5,919 nucleotides of DNA from the NCBI GenBank assembly GCA_947379685.1, contig CANCOG010000331.1, forward strand, positions 1 through 5,919. Direction: 5' to 3'. A model generated the notes under the pieces. The model did no database searches. It worked only from the letters and a program-made list of their open reading frames with translations, and was not told the origin of the DNA. Of the stretch, positions 1 to 5,919 are shown in pieces; position 1 is the stretch's first letter; each line of letters starts with the position of its first letter. Origin of the DNA: Flavipsychrobacter stenotrophus. GTDB taxonomy: Bacteria; Bacteroidota; Bacteroidia; Chitinophagales; Chitinophagaceae. Position numbers and translations under genes: made by a program.

Positions 1-255
1 AACAAGGGTCTGAATGTGACTATGGTTCCTAACCCTGCTACAGATGAAGTTAAGATCAGCTTCACTTCAGGCAGGAAGGATAACGTTAGCGTACGCGTTC
101 TTGATCTTACAGGTGTAAGCGTTTACAATCAGGATCTTGGCGTGAAACAGAATGGCAGTGTAAATGTTGCACTGAGCAGTTTCGCATCAGGTATCTACAT
201 GGTAGAACTTACTTCTGGCGATCAGAAGGTTGTATCAAGGTTAGTAAAGGAATAA
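1..255 (+). CDS. T9SS cargo protein, C-terminal sorting domain (5' truncated)
   Basis: This is the last 84 residues of a gene that enters from the left edge in frame 1 and stops at TAA 253-255. The visible part matches the type A sorting domain of type IX secretion cargo (the TIGR04183 / Por_Secre_tail kind). It has a VPNPATDEVKI motif near residues 9-19, a strand of the form VRVLDLTGVSVYN, then an FASGIYMVEL turn-strand and a final basic VSRLVKE. In this family the domain directs a Sec-exported protein through the outer-membrane type IX translocon. It is then usually cleaved, and the cargo is released or attached to the cell surface. The GTG at 16 and ATG at 22 lie inside the domain and are not the real start. 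The catalytic or binding part lies outside the window, so the protein's function is unknown. A strong terminator follows 30 bases after the stop. Confidence 0.9.
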   Translation, partial: NKGLNVTMVPNPATDEVKISFTSGRKDNVSVRVLDLTGVSVYNQDLGVKQNGSVNVALSSFASGIYMVELTSGDQKVVSRLVKE

Positions 256-285
256 TCAATTAACCGATTATACTTTAATGTTATA

Positions 286-322
286 CAGTGCCAACCGGTT
301 TTCCGGTTGGCACTGTTTTTTT
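286..322 (+). terminator. Intrinsic (Rho-independent) terminator of the T9SS cargo gene
   Basis: A perfect 13-bp stem pairs CAGTGCCAACCGG (286-298) with CCGGTTGGCACTG (303-315) around a TTTT loop. Seven T residues follow at 316-322. It begins 30 bases after the stop at 255. The opposite strand has no T-run after the stem, so it should act only on rightward transcription. It separates the cargo gene from the genes downstream. Confidence 0.93.
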
Positions 323-655
323 ATAGGTATTTATACCCAATTATTTATAAGGTATTTTTACTCACAGTTGCAATTGCATCCATGCTTAACTTTACTGTCA
401 GGCATTTGTATAGGTATCGGGCACATTAGCCATAATGATCTTTTAGGGTAAACGACGTCAAAAGTGTGTTAAAACCCCGGAAGTGAGTTCAAAAATGCGC
501 ATGGTTCTATTTTTGACCAAAGTTTTTTAACTAAAATGTAATTTTATAAAAGAAAAATAGTATTTAATGTATGTTTATTCAAACTGGTAGTAAGCCATTT
601 ACAATTGTCATAAAATAGTAATTCTTTTCCAATTGTTAAACACGTGAAGAAAAAG

Positions 656-684
656 TTGTTTGTGATTGAATGTGCTTATATTTG
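656..684 (+). promoter_or_regulatory. Candidate Bacteroidota-type promoter (TTG-N18-TAnnTTTG)
   Basis: TATATTTG at 677-684 fits the phylum's -7 consensus TAnnTTTG exactly. A TTG at 656-658 lies 18 bases upstream, at a suitable distance for the -33 element. If used, transcription would begin near 690 and leave a leader of about 350 bases before the start codon at 1039. The call rests on motif match and spacing only, in AT-rich sequence where such matches can be accidental. Confidence 0.45.
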
Positions 685-830
685 TTTCCGGTCGAAAAAT
701 TAAGTAAACCGTAATCCTATCATCACTATTTATTAACAAGATCTTTGTGAGCAATCGTAAGCTGCGTGTCGTTAATAAGTGGAAACCTATCGAAAATGAG
801 TTTTTATTGTGCTAATCGTTTGTTAACGAA

Positions 831-865
831 TTGTATGAATAAAGTATTATTGTAAAATATTTTTG
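831..865 (+). promoter_or_regulatory. Second candidate promoter (TTG-N24-TATTTTTG)
   Basis: TATTTTTG at 858-865 also fits TAnnTTTG. The nearest upstream TTG (831-833) is 24 bases away, slightly longer than the usual spacing, so this is weaker than the candidate at 656-684. It would place the transcript start near 872, at the beginning of the inverted repeat, and give a leader of about 165 bases before 1039. Confidence 0.3.
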
Positions 866-871
866 TGGAAA

Positions 872-917
872 TCGCAATTTTTTGTGTTGTTTTTATTAAT
901 TATTCATTAAATTGCGA
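872..917. repeat. 9-bp inverted repeat in the leader of the small secreted gene
   Basis: TCGCAATTT (872-880) is perfectly repeated in inverse orientation as AAATTGCGA (909-917), with a 28-base AT-rich spacer. It could be a hairpin at the 5' end of the mRNA made from the candidate promoter at 831-865, or a spaced operator. No T-run follows it, so it is not a terminator. Chance cannot be excluded in such AT-rich sequence. Confidence 0.35.
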
Positions 918-1038
918 ACATGTTTTTTGATAACGTAAAATTTTAACAACAAGCAATAACAGAAAAAGAGACTAAACAGCCTCCAAATTAAGAACAAAAT
1001 AAGATTTTAAACATAAGCAAACAACCAAAATCACAGAC

Positions 1039-1590
1039 ATGAAAAAGGTCTATTCACTCATCATTATCCTATGCAGTTTCGGCATGATAGGCTTTGCCTC
1101 AACGGCATCGCAAGTCTCGTCCATGCTGCCGACGGACTCTTCTCCGGGCAATCCGGGTAACCGAACAGTCGTCAGATCCTCAACCATTTTGAACGGTGCA
1201 GCACGATCGGCTGTATCCTCTGGTCAGAGCAATTATGCCATCGGTACTGCCGGGGCTAATGTTGTTTTGTGTTCGAATGGTTGGCTATCATTATTAAACA
1301 GCCGGTCGACTACCGCCAATAACAAAACTGGCACTATGCCGGGGGCGGGTTTTTTAGTGCCAGCATGGAATGCTCCTGAGAGCAGGAACAGTTCGGCTTT
1401 TTTCCTTGGTTCCGATGGGTTTTCCCCACGGGTTTTTGCGTTTGATGCGAATCAATCGGCAAAGATTGCAGGAATTAGTATTGAAGGTTCTCCTGAGGCT
1501 ATAACATACTTCACCAAACAGTTCTATATGTATAGCATCTACCATGAATTAACGTGCACAATTCCTTCACTATTATTAAACCAAATTTAG
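1039..1590 (+). CDS. Hypothetical secreted protein, 183 aa, possibly a degraded gene
   Basis: I do not recognise the family. The ATG at 1039 is favoured because it opens a clear Sec signal peptide: MKK, then a hydrophobic core SLIIILCSFGMIGF, then a likely cleavage after FASTA or close by (residues 20-24). The mature part is rich in Ser, Ala, Asn and Gly, with no transmembrane segment, no obvious repeat and no T9SS tail. No Shine-Dalgarno sequence precedes it. The last 20 or so residues, including YSIYHELTC and the ending LLLNQI, read like translated non-coding DNA; the bases there resemble an A/T-rich leader for the next gene. Codon use also differs from the large neighbour: CGA, CGG and AGA arginines and GGG glycines appear, where the neighbour prefers CGT and GGT. 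It ends 5 bases before the next start, so the two are probably co-transcribed. It may be a small secreted partner, or the truncated remnant of a longer gene. Confidence 0.5.
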   Translation: MKKVYSLIIILCSFGMIGFASTASQVSSMLPTDSSPGNPGNRTVVRSSTILNGAARSAVSSGQSNYAIGTAGANVVLCSNGWLSLLNSRSTTANNKTGTMPGAGFLVPAWNAPESRNSSAFFLGSDGFSPRVFAFDANQSAKIAGISIEGSPEAITYFTKQFYMYSIYHELTCTIPSLLLNQI

Positions 1591-1595
1591 CCAGT

Positions 1596-4500
1596 ATGAA
1601 AAAACTACTTCTATTTATTTTACTCTGTAGTTTAAGCTTTGCCGGGCGCTCACAGTGCACGCCATCGTTTTACTACGGGAGTTACGCCTGTTACTACTAC
1701 GGAATGTGGTTTAACGGGTTCAGCCTGACTGGTGCGTCCAGTACATCCATAAGCGATGGTGCGAGCTGTAATGCCTCTGGGTATTACGACCGTACTTCCT
1801 TGTCATGTACGCTCTACCAGGGTTTTACTTACACGCCTACCATTACAACGGGTACTTCGTATAATGTACACATCCAGATGTGGATCGATTTTAACAATGA
1901 TGGTACCTTTAGTAATGGTACGTCAGAAGTTATTTGCGGGACAGGTTCGGGTGGTGCAATGGGTGCCCACACTTATAGCATGGCAATCCCTGCGGGCGCC
2001 GCAACAGGCAGTCACCGTATGAGGATCATTTGTGCTTATGCTCCTTGTTGCCCGGGCACTCCATATCCTTCAATGGATCCATGTGCTTCAGGATACTATT
2101 ATGGTGAAGTAAGGGATTACATGGTTACTATCGCAACTCCGCCTCCTATGGCAGTTGCAACTCCGGCGTCACTTGCTTTCGGTTCCGTTACTTCTGGTAC
2201 TACCTCGTCTCCAATGTCCACTTCACTTGTGGCTTCTTATTTGTCCGGTTCTACTGGTACTTTGACTGTTATTGCACCAACAAACTTTGCTGTGAGTAAC
2301 ACATCAGGTAGTGGTTATGCAAGTTCTTATACTATATCTTATACGGGTGCAGCTTCTACTTCTACTATTTACTGTACAGGAACTCCTCCTTCTACTGGTT
2401 CTTACTCAGGAAACGTTACCGTTACAGGTGGCGGCCTTTCTTCTGCATTGAACATTCCTGTAACTATGACCGGTGCCGCTGTCTGCTCTGGCACACCTAC
2501 TGCCGGTACTGCATCTTGTTCGCCAACATCTGGTCCTTCAACTACTACATTTACACTTAGTCTCTCAGGCACTACCGCTTCGGGTGGCCTCACGTTCCAG
2601 TGGCAGTCAGCATCATCATCAGGTGGTACTTATACCAATATCTCTGGTGCAACCAATGCGACTTATTCATTCTCTGGTTTATCAGCGACTACTTATTACA
2701 AGTGTGTGGTAACCTGTTCTGCGTCCGGTTCATCGGGCACATCGTCGGTTACATCAGCTACATGGGTATTACCTACTGCTTCTTGTACTCCTTCCACTTC
2801 AGGTGGTTGCTACGTGAGTGGTCTGGGTACTGTATCGCTTACAGGTGTTTTGTCAACTTCATTGAGTGATGGTTCAAGTTGTACTGGTTCTGGTTATTTA
2901 GACAAGACTTCATTGTCTGTAACCTTGTATAAGGGAGCCAGTTATACTATTACGACAACACCAAGTACTGCGGCTTATGGTCAGAACCAGCAAACCTGGG
3001 TCGACTTCAACAACGATGGTACTTTCCAGTCAACTGAATCAGTTGGTGGTGTTAACTCATCTGCGGCTTCAAGTTCTACTCCTTACACACTTACCATTCC
3101 AGGGTCAGTAGCTAACGGTACTTTCCGTATGCGTGTACTCAGTACTTACTATGGTTACGGTTATTCATATCCTTCAATTGACCCATGTATGTCAGGGTAC
3201 TATTATGGTGACGTCCGTGATTATACTGTTGTTATTTCATCTCCTCCTGCTTGTAGCGGTACGCCTTCTGCGGGTACCTGCGTAACAACTTCCGGTGCGG
3301 TAACTTCAAGTACAAGCTTTACGCTGAGCCTGTCTGGTTCAACCATTGCTTCTGGCCTCACATACCAGTGGTATTCTGCTACATCTTCAGGTGGTACTTA
3401 CTCTGCTATTTCCGGTGCAACAAATATTTCTTACACTGCAACTACTTCATCAAACAAGTGGTATTACTGTATTGTCAGCTGTCCTGCTGTTGGTACAAGT
3501 GTTACATCTAATACAGTTTCAGAAACTGTATTGTCTTGTATTCCTGCCTACTACTACGGCAATGCTGGTTCATATTATTTGAATCAGGTTAAACTGGTTG
3601 GTGCAACAGGTACTTTGAACGATGCGTTCACTGCCTCTTCAACAGGTTTCATTGATAGAACGTCCGTTTCTCCAATCACCGTTAGCCTGGGTGGTACTTA
3701 TGCTGGTACTGTTTATTATAACACTTCATACTACTATTCTGAAAATCAGGTTTGGATCGATTTCAGTGGAGATAACGTGTTCCAGACTTCTGAAGCAGTT
3801 TCCACCGTGTTTGGTGCTGCCGGTTGTTCTACACCGGTTGGTTCTGATGCCTATTCAATTACTATTCCTTCAAGTGTAACACCTGGTACTTACCGTATGC
3901 GTGTTCGTCAAGCTATGACTTATAGCTGCGGTCACTCTACAGCAATGGATCCATGTGCTTACTATGATGGTGGTGGTTCATACTACTATTATGCTGGTCA
4001 GGCTGCTGATTACATGATAACGGTTGCACCTCCTCCGCCAGCAGCAAGTTGGTCTCCAACATCTATAACTTTTGGTGGTGTTATCGTAGGTTCAACGTCT
4101 TCTCCTCAGAGTGCTAACGTTTCTGGTACCTATCTTACCGCTTCTACTGGCACACTTACTATAACTGCACCTACTAACTTCCTGGTGAGTAATACTTCGG
4201 GTAGTGGTTTTACTTCCAGTTATACGATATCATATACCGGTGGTACTGTGACTTCTATACCAGTTTATGTAAACTTCACACCCCCATCTACCGGTTCATT
4301 CTCTGGTAACGTAACAATTACTGGTGGTGGTTTGTCATCAGCCGTAAACCTTGCTGTTTCTGGTACGGGCGCTGCAATGTGCTCTGGTACACCAACTGCC
4401 GGTACAGCTGCTTGTTCACCAACTTCTGGTACTTCTGCTGTAACCTTCAACTTAAGTTTGTCGGGAACATCAGCGGTTGCAGGTCTTACCTACCAATGGC

Positions 4501-5919
4501 AGTCTTCGTCATCGTCGGGTGGTACTTACTCCAGCATTTCTGGAGCAACCAATCCTACGTATGCGTTTTCAGGGTTGTCTTCTACCACTTATTACAGGTG
4601 TGTGGTAACTTGTTCTGCTTCTGGCAGCTCAAGTAACTCAAGCGTTACTTCGGCTACATGGGTACTGCCTTCTTCAAGCTGTACACCTACGTTCGGCTAT
4701 GCGTCGAATTCATGTTACTCTTACGGCATGGTAGTTGCTACCTCTGGTAATCACTTCAAGGTGAATGGAGCTGCCAGTACGTCTATCGACGATGGTAACA
4801 CTTGTTCTGGTAGCGGTTATTCCGATTACAGTGCTTCTTTGTCTTGTACACTGTACATTGCAAACAGCTATACATTCACAGGTGGTAATAGTGGAAGCTA
4901 TCCGTTGAGTTACCAGGCGTGGATCGATTTCAACGGCAATGGTACTTTCGAAACAACTGAAAGCGTTGGTGGGGTTGCAAACAGCAGCTCAAACGCTACG
5001 CCGTCGTTTACTGCTGCTATTCCTTCAACAGTATCTCCGGGTACCTACCGTATGAGGATCGAATCGGCTTATTACTACAATACGCTGGTTTACCCTAATC
5101 TGGCTCCGTGCCCTACGTCAAGTTCTAACTACGGTGAGGTGCGTGACTACAAAGTTAGCATTCAAACGCCTCCGCCTTCAGGTTCTGTGTCTCCAACTTC
5201 AATTTCTTTTGGCACAATATCAGGGGGCACAACTTCTTCGGCTAGTTCATCTAACCTTGTGGCCACCTTCCTGGTGCCAACTTCAGGTTCTCTGACTGTT
5301 ACTGCGCCTACTAACTATGTTGTTTGCAGCACTGTCGGCGGTACATATGTTAGCTCTTATACTATTTCGTATTCAAGTGCTACTGTATCTACAACTGCTA
5401 TTTATGTTAAGTTCATTGCACCTTCTACATCTGGATCTTATTGCGGAAACGTTACTATCACAGGTGGCGGTCTTTCTTCTGCAATCAACCTTGCGGTTTG
5501 TGGTAACAGTGCTACTCCGTGTACCGGTACTCCTGCTGCAGGTACTGCATCATGCTCTCCTGCATCTGGTGTTTCTACTACTTCTTATACGTTGTCGCTT
5601 ACCGGTACAAGTATCGGTCTGGGCCTCAGCTATCAGTGGCAGTCTTCAACTACCGGAACTTCAGGTACATTCAGTAACGTTACAGGTGCAACAAATGCTA
5701 CCTATAGCCCAACACTTACAACAACTACTTACTTCCAGTGCATGGTTACGTGCGGATACTCTGGTATCACTGCAACATCAAATGCTGTAGGTGTTCAGGT
5801 ATATTGTACACCAGCATACTACTATGCAAGCAATGCATGTTCTTATGGTATGGTTGTTGGTACCTCTTCTTATCCATTTAAGATAAATGGTGCTTCAAGT
5901 ACTTCTATTAATGATAATA
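1596..5919 (+). CDS. Giant modular secreted/surface protein with GEVED and Ig-like repeats (3' truncated)
   Basis: One reading frame stays open for 1441 codons from ATG 1596 to the right edge; I translated it throughout and met no stop. Residues 1-19 are a signal peptide (MKKLLLFILLCSLSFAGRS). Cys11 sits inside the hydrophobic core without a lipobox, so a lipoprotein is unlikely. The mature protein, from about Cys21, alternates three modules. GEVED modules (about 150-165 residues) carry WIDFNNDG-type, RMR, DPC and GEVRDY motifs. Module A (about 115 residues) has xxFGxVxxGTTSS, TAPTNFxVSNTSGSG and GNVTITGGGLSSA-like motifs. Ig-like modules (about 100 residues) have CSGTPTAGT, YQWQSS and YYxCVVTCS motifs. 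The order is GEVED-A-Ig, GEVED-Ig, GEVED-A-Ig, GEVED-A-Ig, GEVED. The many cysteines suggest disulfides and an extracellular location. The DFNNDG motif could bind calcium; that is inference. Such proteins in Bacteroidota usually end in a T9SS sorting domain, here beyond the window. No catalytic domain is seen, so adhesion or matrix roles are only guesses. The start has no Shine-Dalgarno sequence and lies 5 bases after the small upstream gene. Confidence 0.92.
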   Translation, partial: MKKLLLFILLCSLSFAGRSQCTPSFYYGSYACYYYGMWFNGFSLTGASSTSISDGASCNASGYYDRTSLSCTLYQGFTYTPTITTGTSYNVHIQMWIDFNNDGTFSNGTSEVICGTGSGGAMGAHTYSMAIPAGAATGSHRMRIICAYAPCCPGTPYPSMDPCASGYYYGEVRDYMVTIATPPPMAVATPASLAFGSVTSGTTSSPMSTSLVASYLSGSTGTLTVIAPTNFAVSNTSGSGYASSYTISYTGAASTSTIYCTGTPPSTGSYSGNVTVTGGGLSSALNIPVTMTGAAVCSGTPTAGTASCSPTSGPSTTTFTLSLSGTTASGGLTFQWQSASSSGGTYTNISGATNATYSFSGLSATTYYKCVVTCSASGSSGTSSVTSATWVLPTASCTPSTSGGCYVSGLGTVSLTGVLSTSLSDGSSCTGSGYLDKTSLSVTLYKGASYTITTTPSTAAYGQNQQTWVDFNNDGTFQSTESVGGVNSSAASSSTPYTLTIPGSVANGTFRMRVLSTYYGYGYSYPSIDPCMSGYYYGDVRDYTVVISSPPACSGTPSAGTCVTTSGAVTSSTSFTLSLSGSTIASGLTYQWYSATSSGGTYSAISGATNISYTATTSSNKWYYCIVSCPAVGTSVTSNTVSETVLSCIPAYYYGNAGSYYLNQVKLVGATGTLNDAFTASSTGFIDRTSVSPITVSLGGTYAGTVYYNTSYYYSENQVWIDFSGDNVFQTSEAVSTVFGAAGCSTPVGSDAYSITIPSSVTPGTYRMRVRQAMTYSCGHSTAMDPCAYYDGGGSYYYYAGQAADYMITVAPPPPAASWSPTSITFGGVIVGSTSSPQSANVSGTYLTASTGTLTITAPTNFLVSNTSGSGFTSSYTISYTGGTVTSIPVYVNFTPPSTGSFSGNVTITGGGLSSAVNLAVSGTGAAMCSGTPTAGTAACSPTSGTSAVTFNLSLSGTSAVAGLTYQWQSSSSSGGTYSSISGATNPTYAFSGLSSTTYYRCVVTCSASGSSSNSSVTSATWVLPSSSCTPTFGYASNSCYSYGMVVATSGNHFKVNGAASTSIDDGNTCSGSGYSDYSASLSCTLYIANSYTFTGGNSGSYPLSYQAWIDFNGNGTFETTESVGGVANSSSNATPSFTAAIPSTVSPGTYRMRIESAYYYNTLVYPNLAPCPTSSSNYGEVRDYKVSIQTPPPSGSVSPTSISFGTISGGTTSSASSSNLVATFLVPTSGSLTVTAPTNYVVCSTVGGTYVSSYTISYSSATVSTTAIYVKFIAPSTSGSYCGNVTITGGGLSSAINLAVCGNSATPCTGTPAAGTASCSPASGVSTTSYTLSLTGTSIGLGLSYQWQSSTTGTSGTFSNVTGATNATYSPTLTTTTYFQCMVTCGYSGITATSNAVGVQVYCTPAYYYASNACSYGMVVGTSSYPFKINGASSTSINDN
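1656..2783 (+). repeat. Repeat unit 1 of the giant protein: GEVED-A-Ig
   Basis: GEVED module at residues 21-181 (1656-2138): CTPSFYYG opening, SDGASC, WIDFNNDG at residues 96-103, SHRMRI, MDPC, GEVRDY at 170-175. Module A at residues 182-296 (2139-2483): PASLAFG, TAPTNF-like IAPTNF, SNTSGSG, GNVTVTGGG. Ig-like module at residues 297-396 (2484-2783): opens CSGTPTAGT, then FQWQS and YYKCVVTC. The GEVED part uses GGG, ACG and GCG codons more than later units do, as far as the eye can judge. Confidence 0.85.
2784..3536 (+). repeat. Repeat unit 2: GEVED-Ig, module A absent
   Basis: GEVED module at residues 397-549 (2784-3242): SDGSSC, WVDFNNDG at 468-475, TFRMRV, IDPC, GDVRDY at 538-543 (E replaced by D). 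It passes straight into an Ig-like module at residues 550-647 (3243-3536) through SSPPACSGTPSAGT. The unit is 753 bases long, against 1125-1143 for the complete ones. The difference is about one module A plus a shorter GEVED opening. The reading frame is kept across the junction. Confidence 0.83.
3537..4679 (+). repeat. Repeat unit 3: divergent GEVED-A-Ig
   Basis: GEVED-like module at residues 648-811 (3537-4028): WIDFSGDN at 720-727, TYRMRV and MDPC are kept. The signature has become GQAADY (801-806), and the usual SDG-C segment reads LNDAFTASS. Module A at residues 812-928 (4029-4379) and the Ig-like module at 929-1028 (4380-4679) closely match unit 1. By hand alignment the two Ig modules share 81 of 101 residues. 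Confidence 0.83.
4680..5804 (+). repeat. Repeat unit 4: GEVED-A-Ig
   Basis: GEVED module at residues 1029-1191 (4680-5168): CTPTFGYASNSC opening, DDGNTC, WIDFNGNG at 1109-1116, TYRMRI, LAPC in place of DPC, GEVRDY at 1180-1185. Module A at residues 1192-1308 (5169-5519): PTSISFG, TAPTNY and GNVTITGGG, with extra cysteines (VVCSTV and SYCGNV). Ig-like module at residues 1309-1403 (5520-5804): CTGTPAAGT, YQWQSS, YFQCMVTCG. Confidence 0.85.
5805..5919 (+). repeat. Repeat unit 5: start of a fifth GEVED module (cut by window edge)
   Basis: Residues 1404-1441 open with CTPAYYYASNAC, followed by SYGMVVGTSS, KINGASSTS and IND. This matches the opening of the GEVED module in unit 4 (SYGMVVATSG, KVNGAASTS, IDD). 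The frame is open at the last base, so the repeat series continues beyond the window. Confidence 0.85.

Larger units (their letters stand above)
323..1038. other. Long intergenic region, no supported gene
   Basis: About 716 bases lie between the terminator and the next start codon. I see no convincing reading frame, tRNA or rRNA here. The first part, to about 540, is of mixed composition with GC-rich patches such as the stretch around 470-485. From about 540 to 1038 the sequence is clearly AT-rich with many A and T runs, as in Bacteroidota promoter and leader regions. The bases just before 1039 are A-rich and C-containing without a purine-rich Shine-Dalgarno sequence, which is normal for this phylum. 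Two promoter candidates and one inverted repeat inside it are listed separately. A 9-base direct repeat TATAGGTAT (322-330 and 409-417) and a 10-base palindrome TGCAATTGCA (369-378) are present but could be chance. Confidence 0.7.

Noticed and set aside
369..378. TGCAATTGCA palindrome as an operator
   Set aside because: It is a single short site in AT-rich sequence, far from any promoter candidate, and chance is an adequate explanation.
322..417. TATAGGTAT direct repeat as an attachment-site or insertion footprint
   Set aside because: Only nine bases match, and there is no integrase, transposase or terminal inverted repeat nearby.
1354..1545. Minus-strand open frame inside the small secreted gene
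   Set aside because: It has no signal peptide, recognisable domain or promoter, and it lies opposite the better supported + strand frame.
1756..2022. + strand open frame within the first GEVED module
   Set aside because: It is out of phase with the frame that shows WIDFNNDG and GEVRDY, and its translation has no recognisable features.
2402..2593. Minus-strand open frame of 63 codons, with a similar one at 4265-4450
   Set aside because: Both are antisense shadows at the same place in repeat units 1 and 3. Their resemblance follows from the repeat on the + strand, and neither has independent coding evidence.
5317..5790. 157-codon + strand open frame coding a Leu/Val-rich protein
   Set aside because: It overlaps the giant gene in another frame. 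Its Leu, Gln and Val richness comes from reading ACT/TCT/GGT-rich Thr, Ser and Gly codons out of phase, and the main frame there shows clear A and Ig motifs.
1656..5919. Tandem repeats as a CRISPR array or simple-sequence repeat
   Set aside because: The repeat length is about 1.1 kb and protein-coding, with sequence divergence between copies. There are no short identical repeats separated by unique spacers.

Overview
The window looks like a piece of a Bacteroidota (Bacteroidetes) chromosome, probably a Chitinophagia or Flavobacteriia relative. Three things support this. A type IX secretion (T9SS) C-terminal sorting domain ends the first gene. A very long secreted protein is built of GEVED and Ig-like beta-sandwich modules. 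The start codons lack Shine-Dalgarno sequences and sit behind A-rich leaders, and TAnnTTTG-type promoter candidates are present. No RNA gene, insertion sequence, CRISPR array or phage gene was seen. Everything recognised lies on the + strand.

Layout: (1) 1-255 is the 3' end of a gene for a T9SS cargo protein; only its sorting tail is in the window. (2) 286-322 is a strong intrinsic terminator that closes that gene. (3) 323-1038 is a long, increasingly AT-rich gap with no supported gene. It holds two candidate promoters, at 656-684 and 831-865, and a 9-bp inverted repeat at 872-917. (4) 1039-1590 encodes a 183-residue protein with a signal peptide and no recognised family; its C-terminal end looks like non-coding sequence. 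(5) 1596-5919 is one uninterrupted reading frame of 1441 codons that runs off the right edge. It starts 5 bases after the stop of the small gene.

The large gene is the main content. After a signal peptide it repeats GEVED, a second beta-sandwich module (called A here) and an Ig-like module. GEVED modules begin at 1656, 2784, 3537, 4680 and 5805. The spacing is 1128, 753, 1143 and 1125 bases, because the second unit lacks module A. The third GEVED module has lost its signature motif.

Both ends fit an export-to-surface theme: a T9SS cargo on the left, and on the right a giant modular surface or secreted protein that may carry its own sorting tail beyond the window. No enzyme domain is visible in the part seen, so adhesion or a structural spacer role is only an inference.
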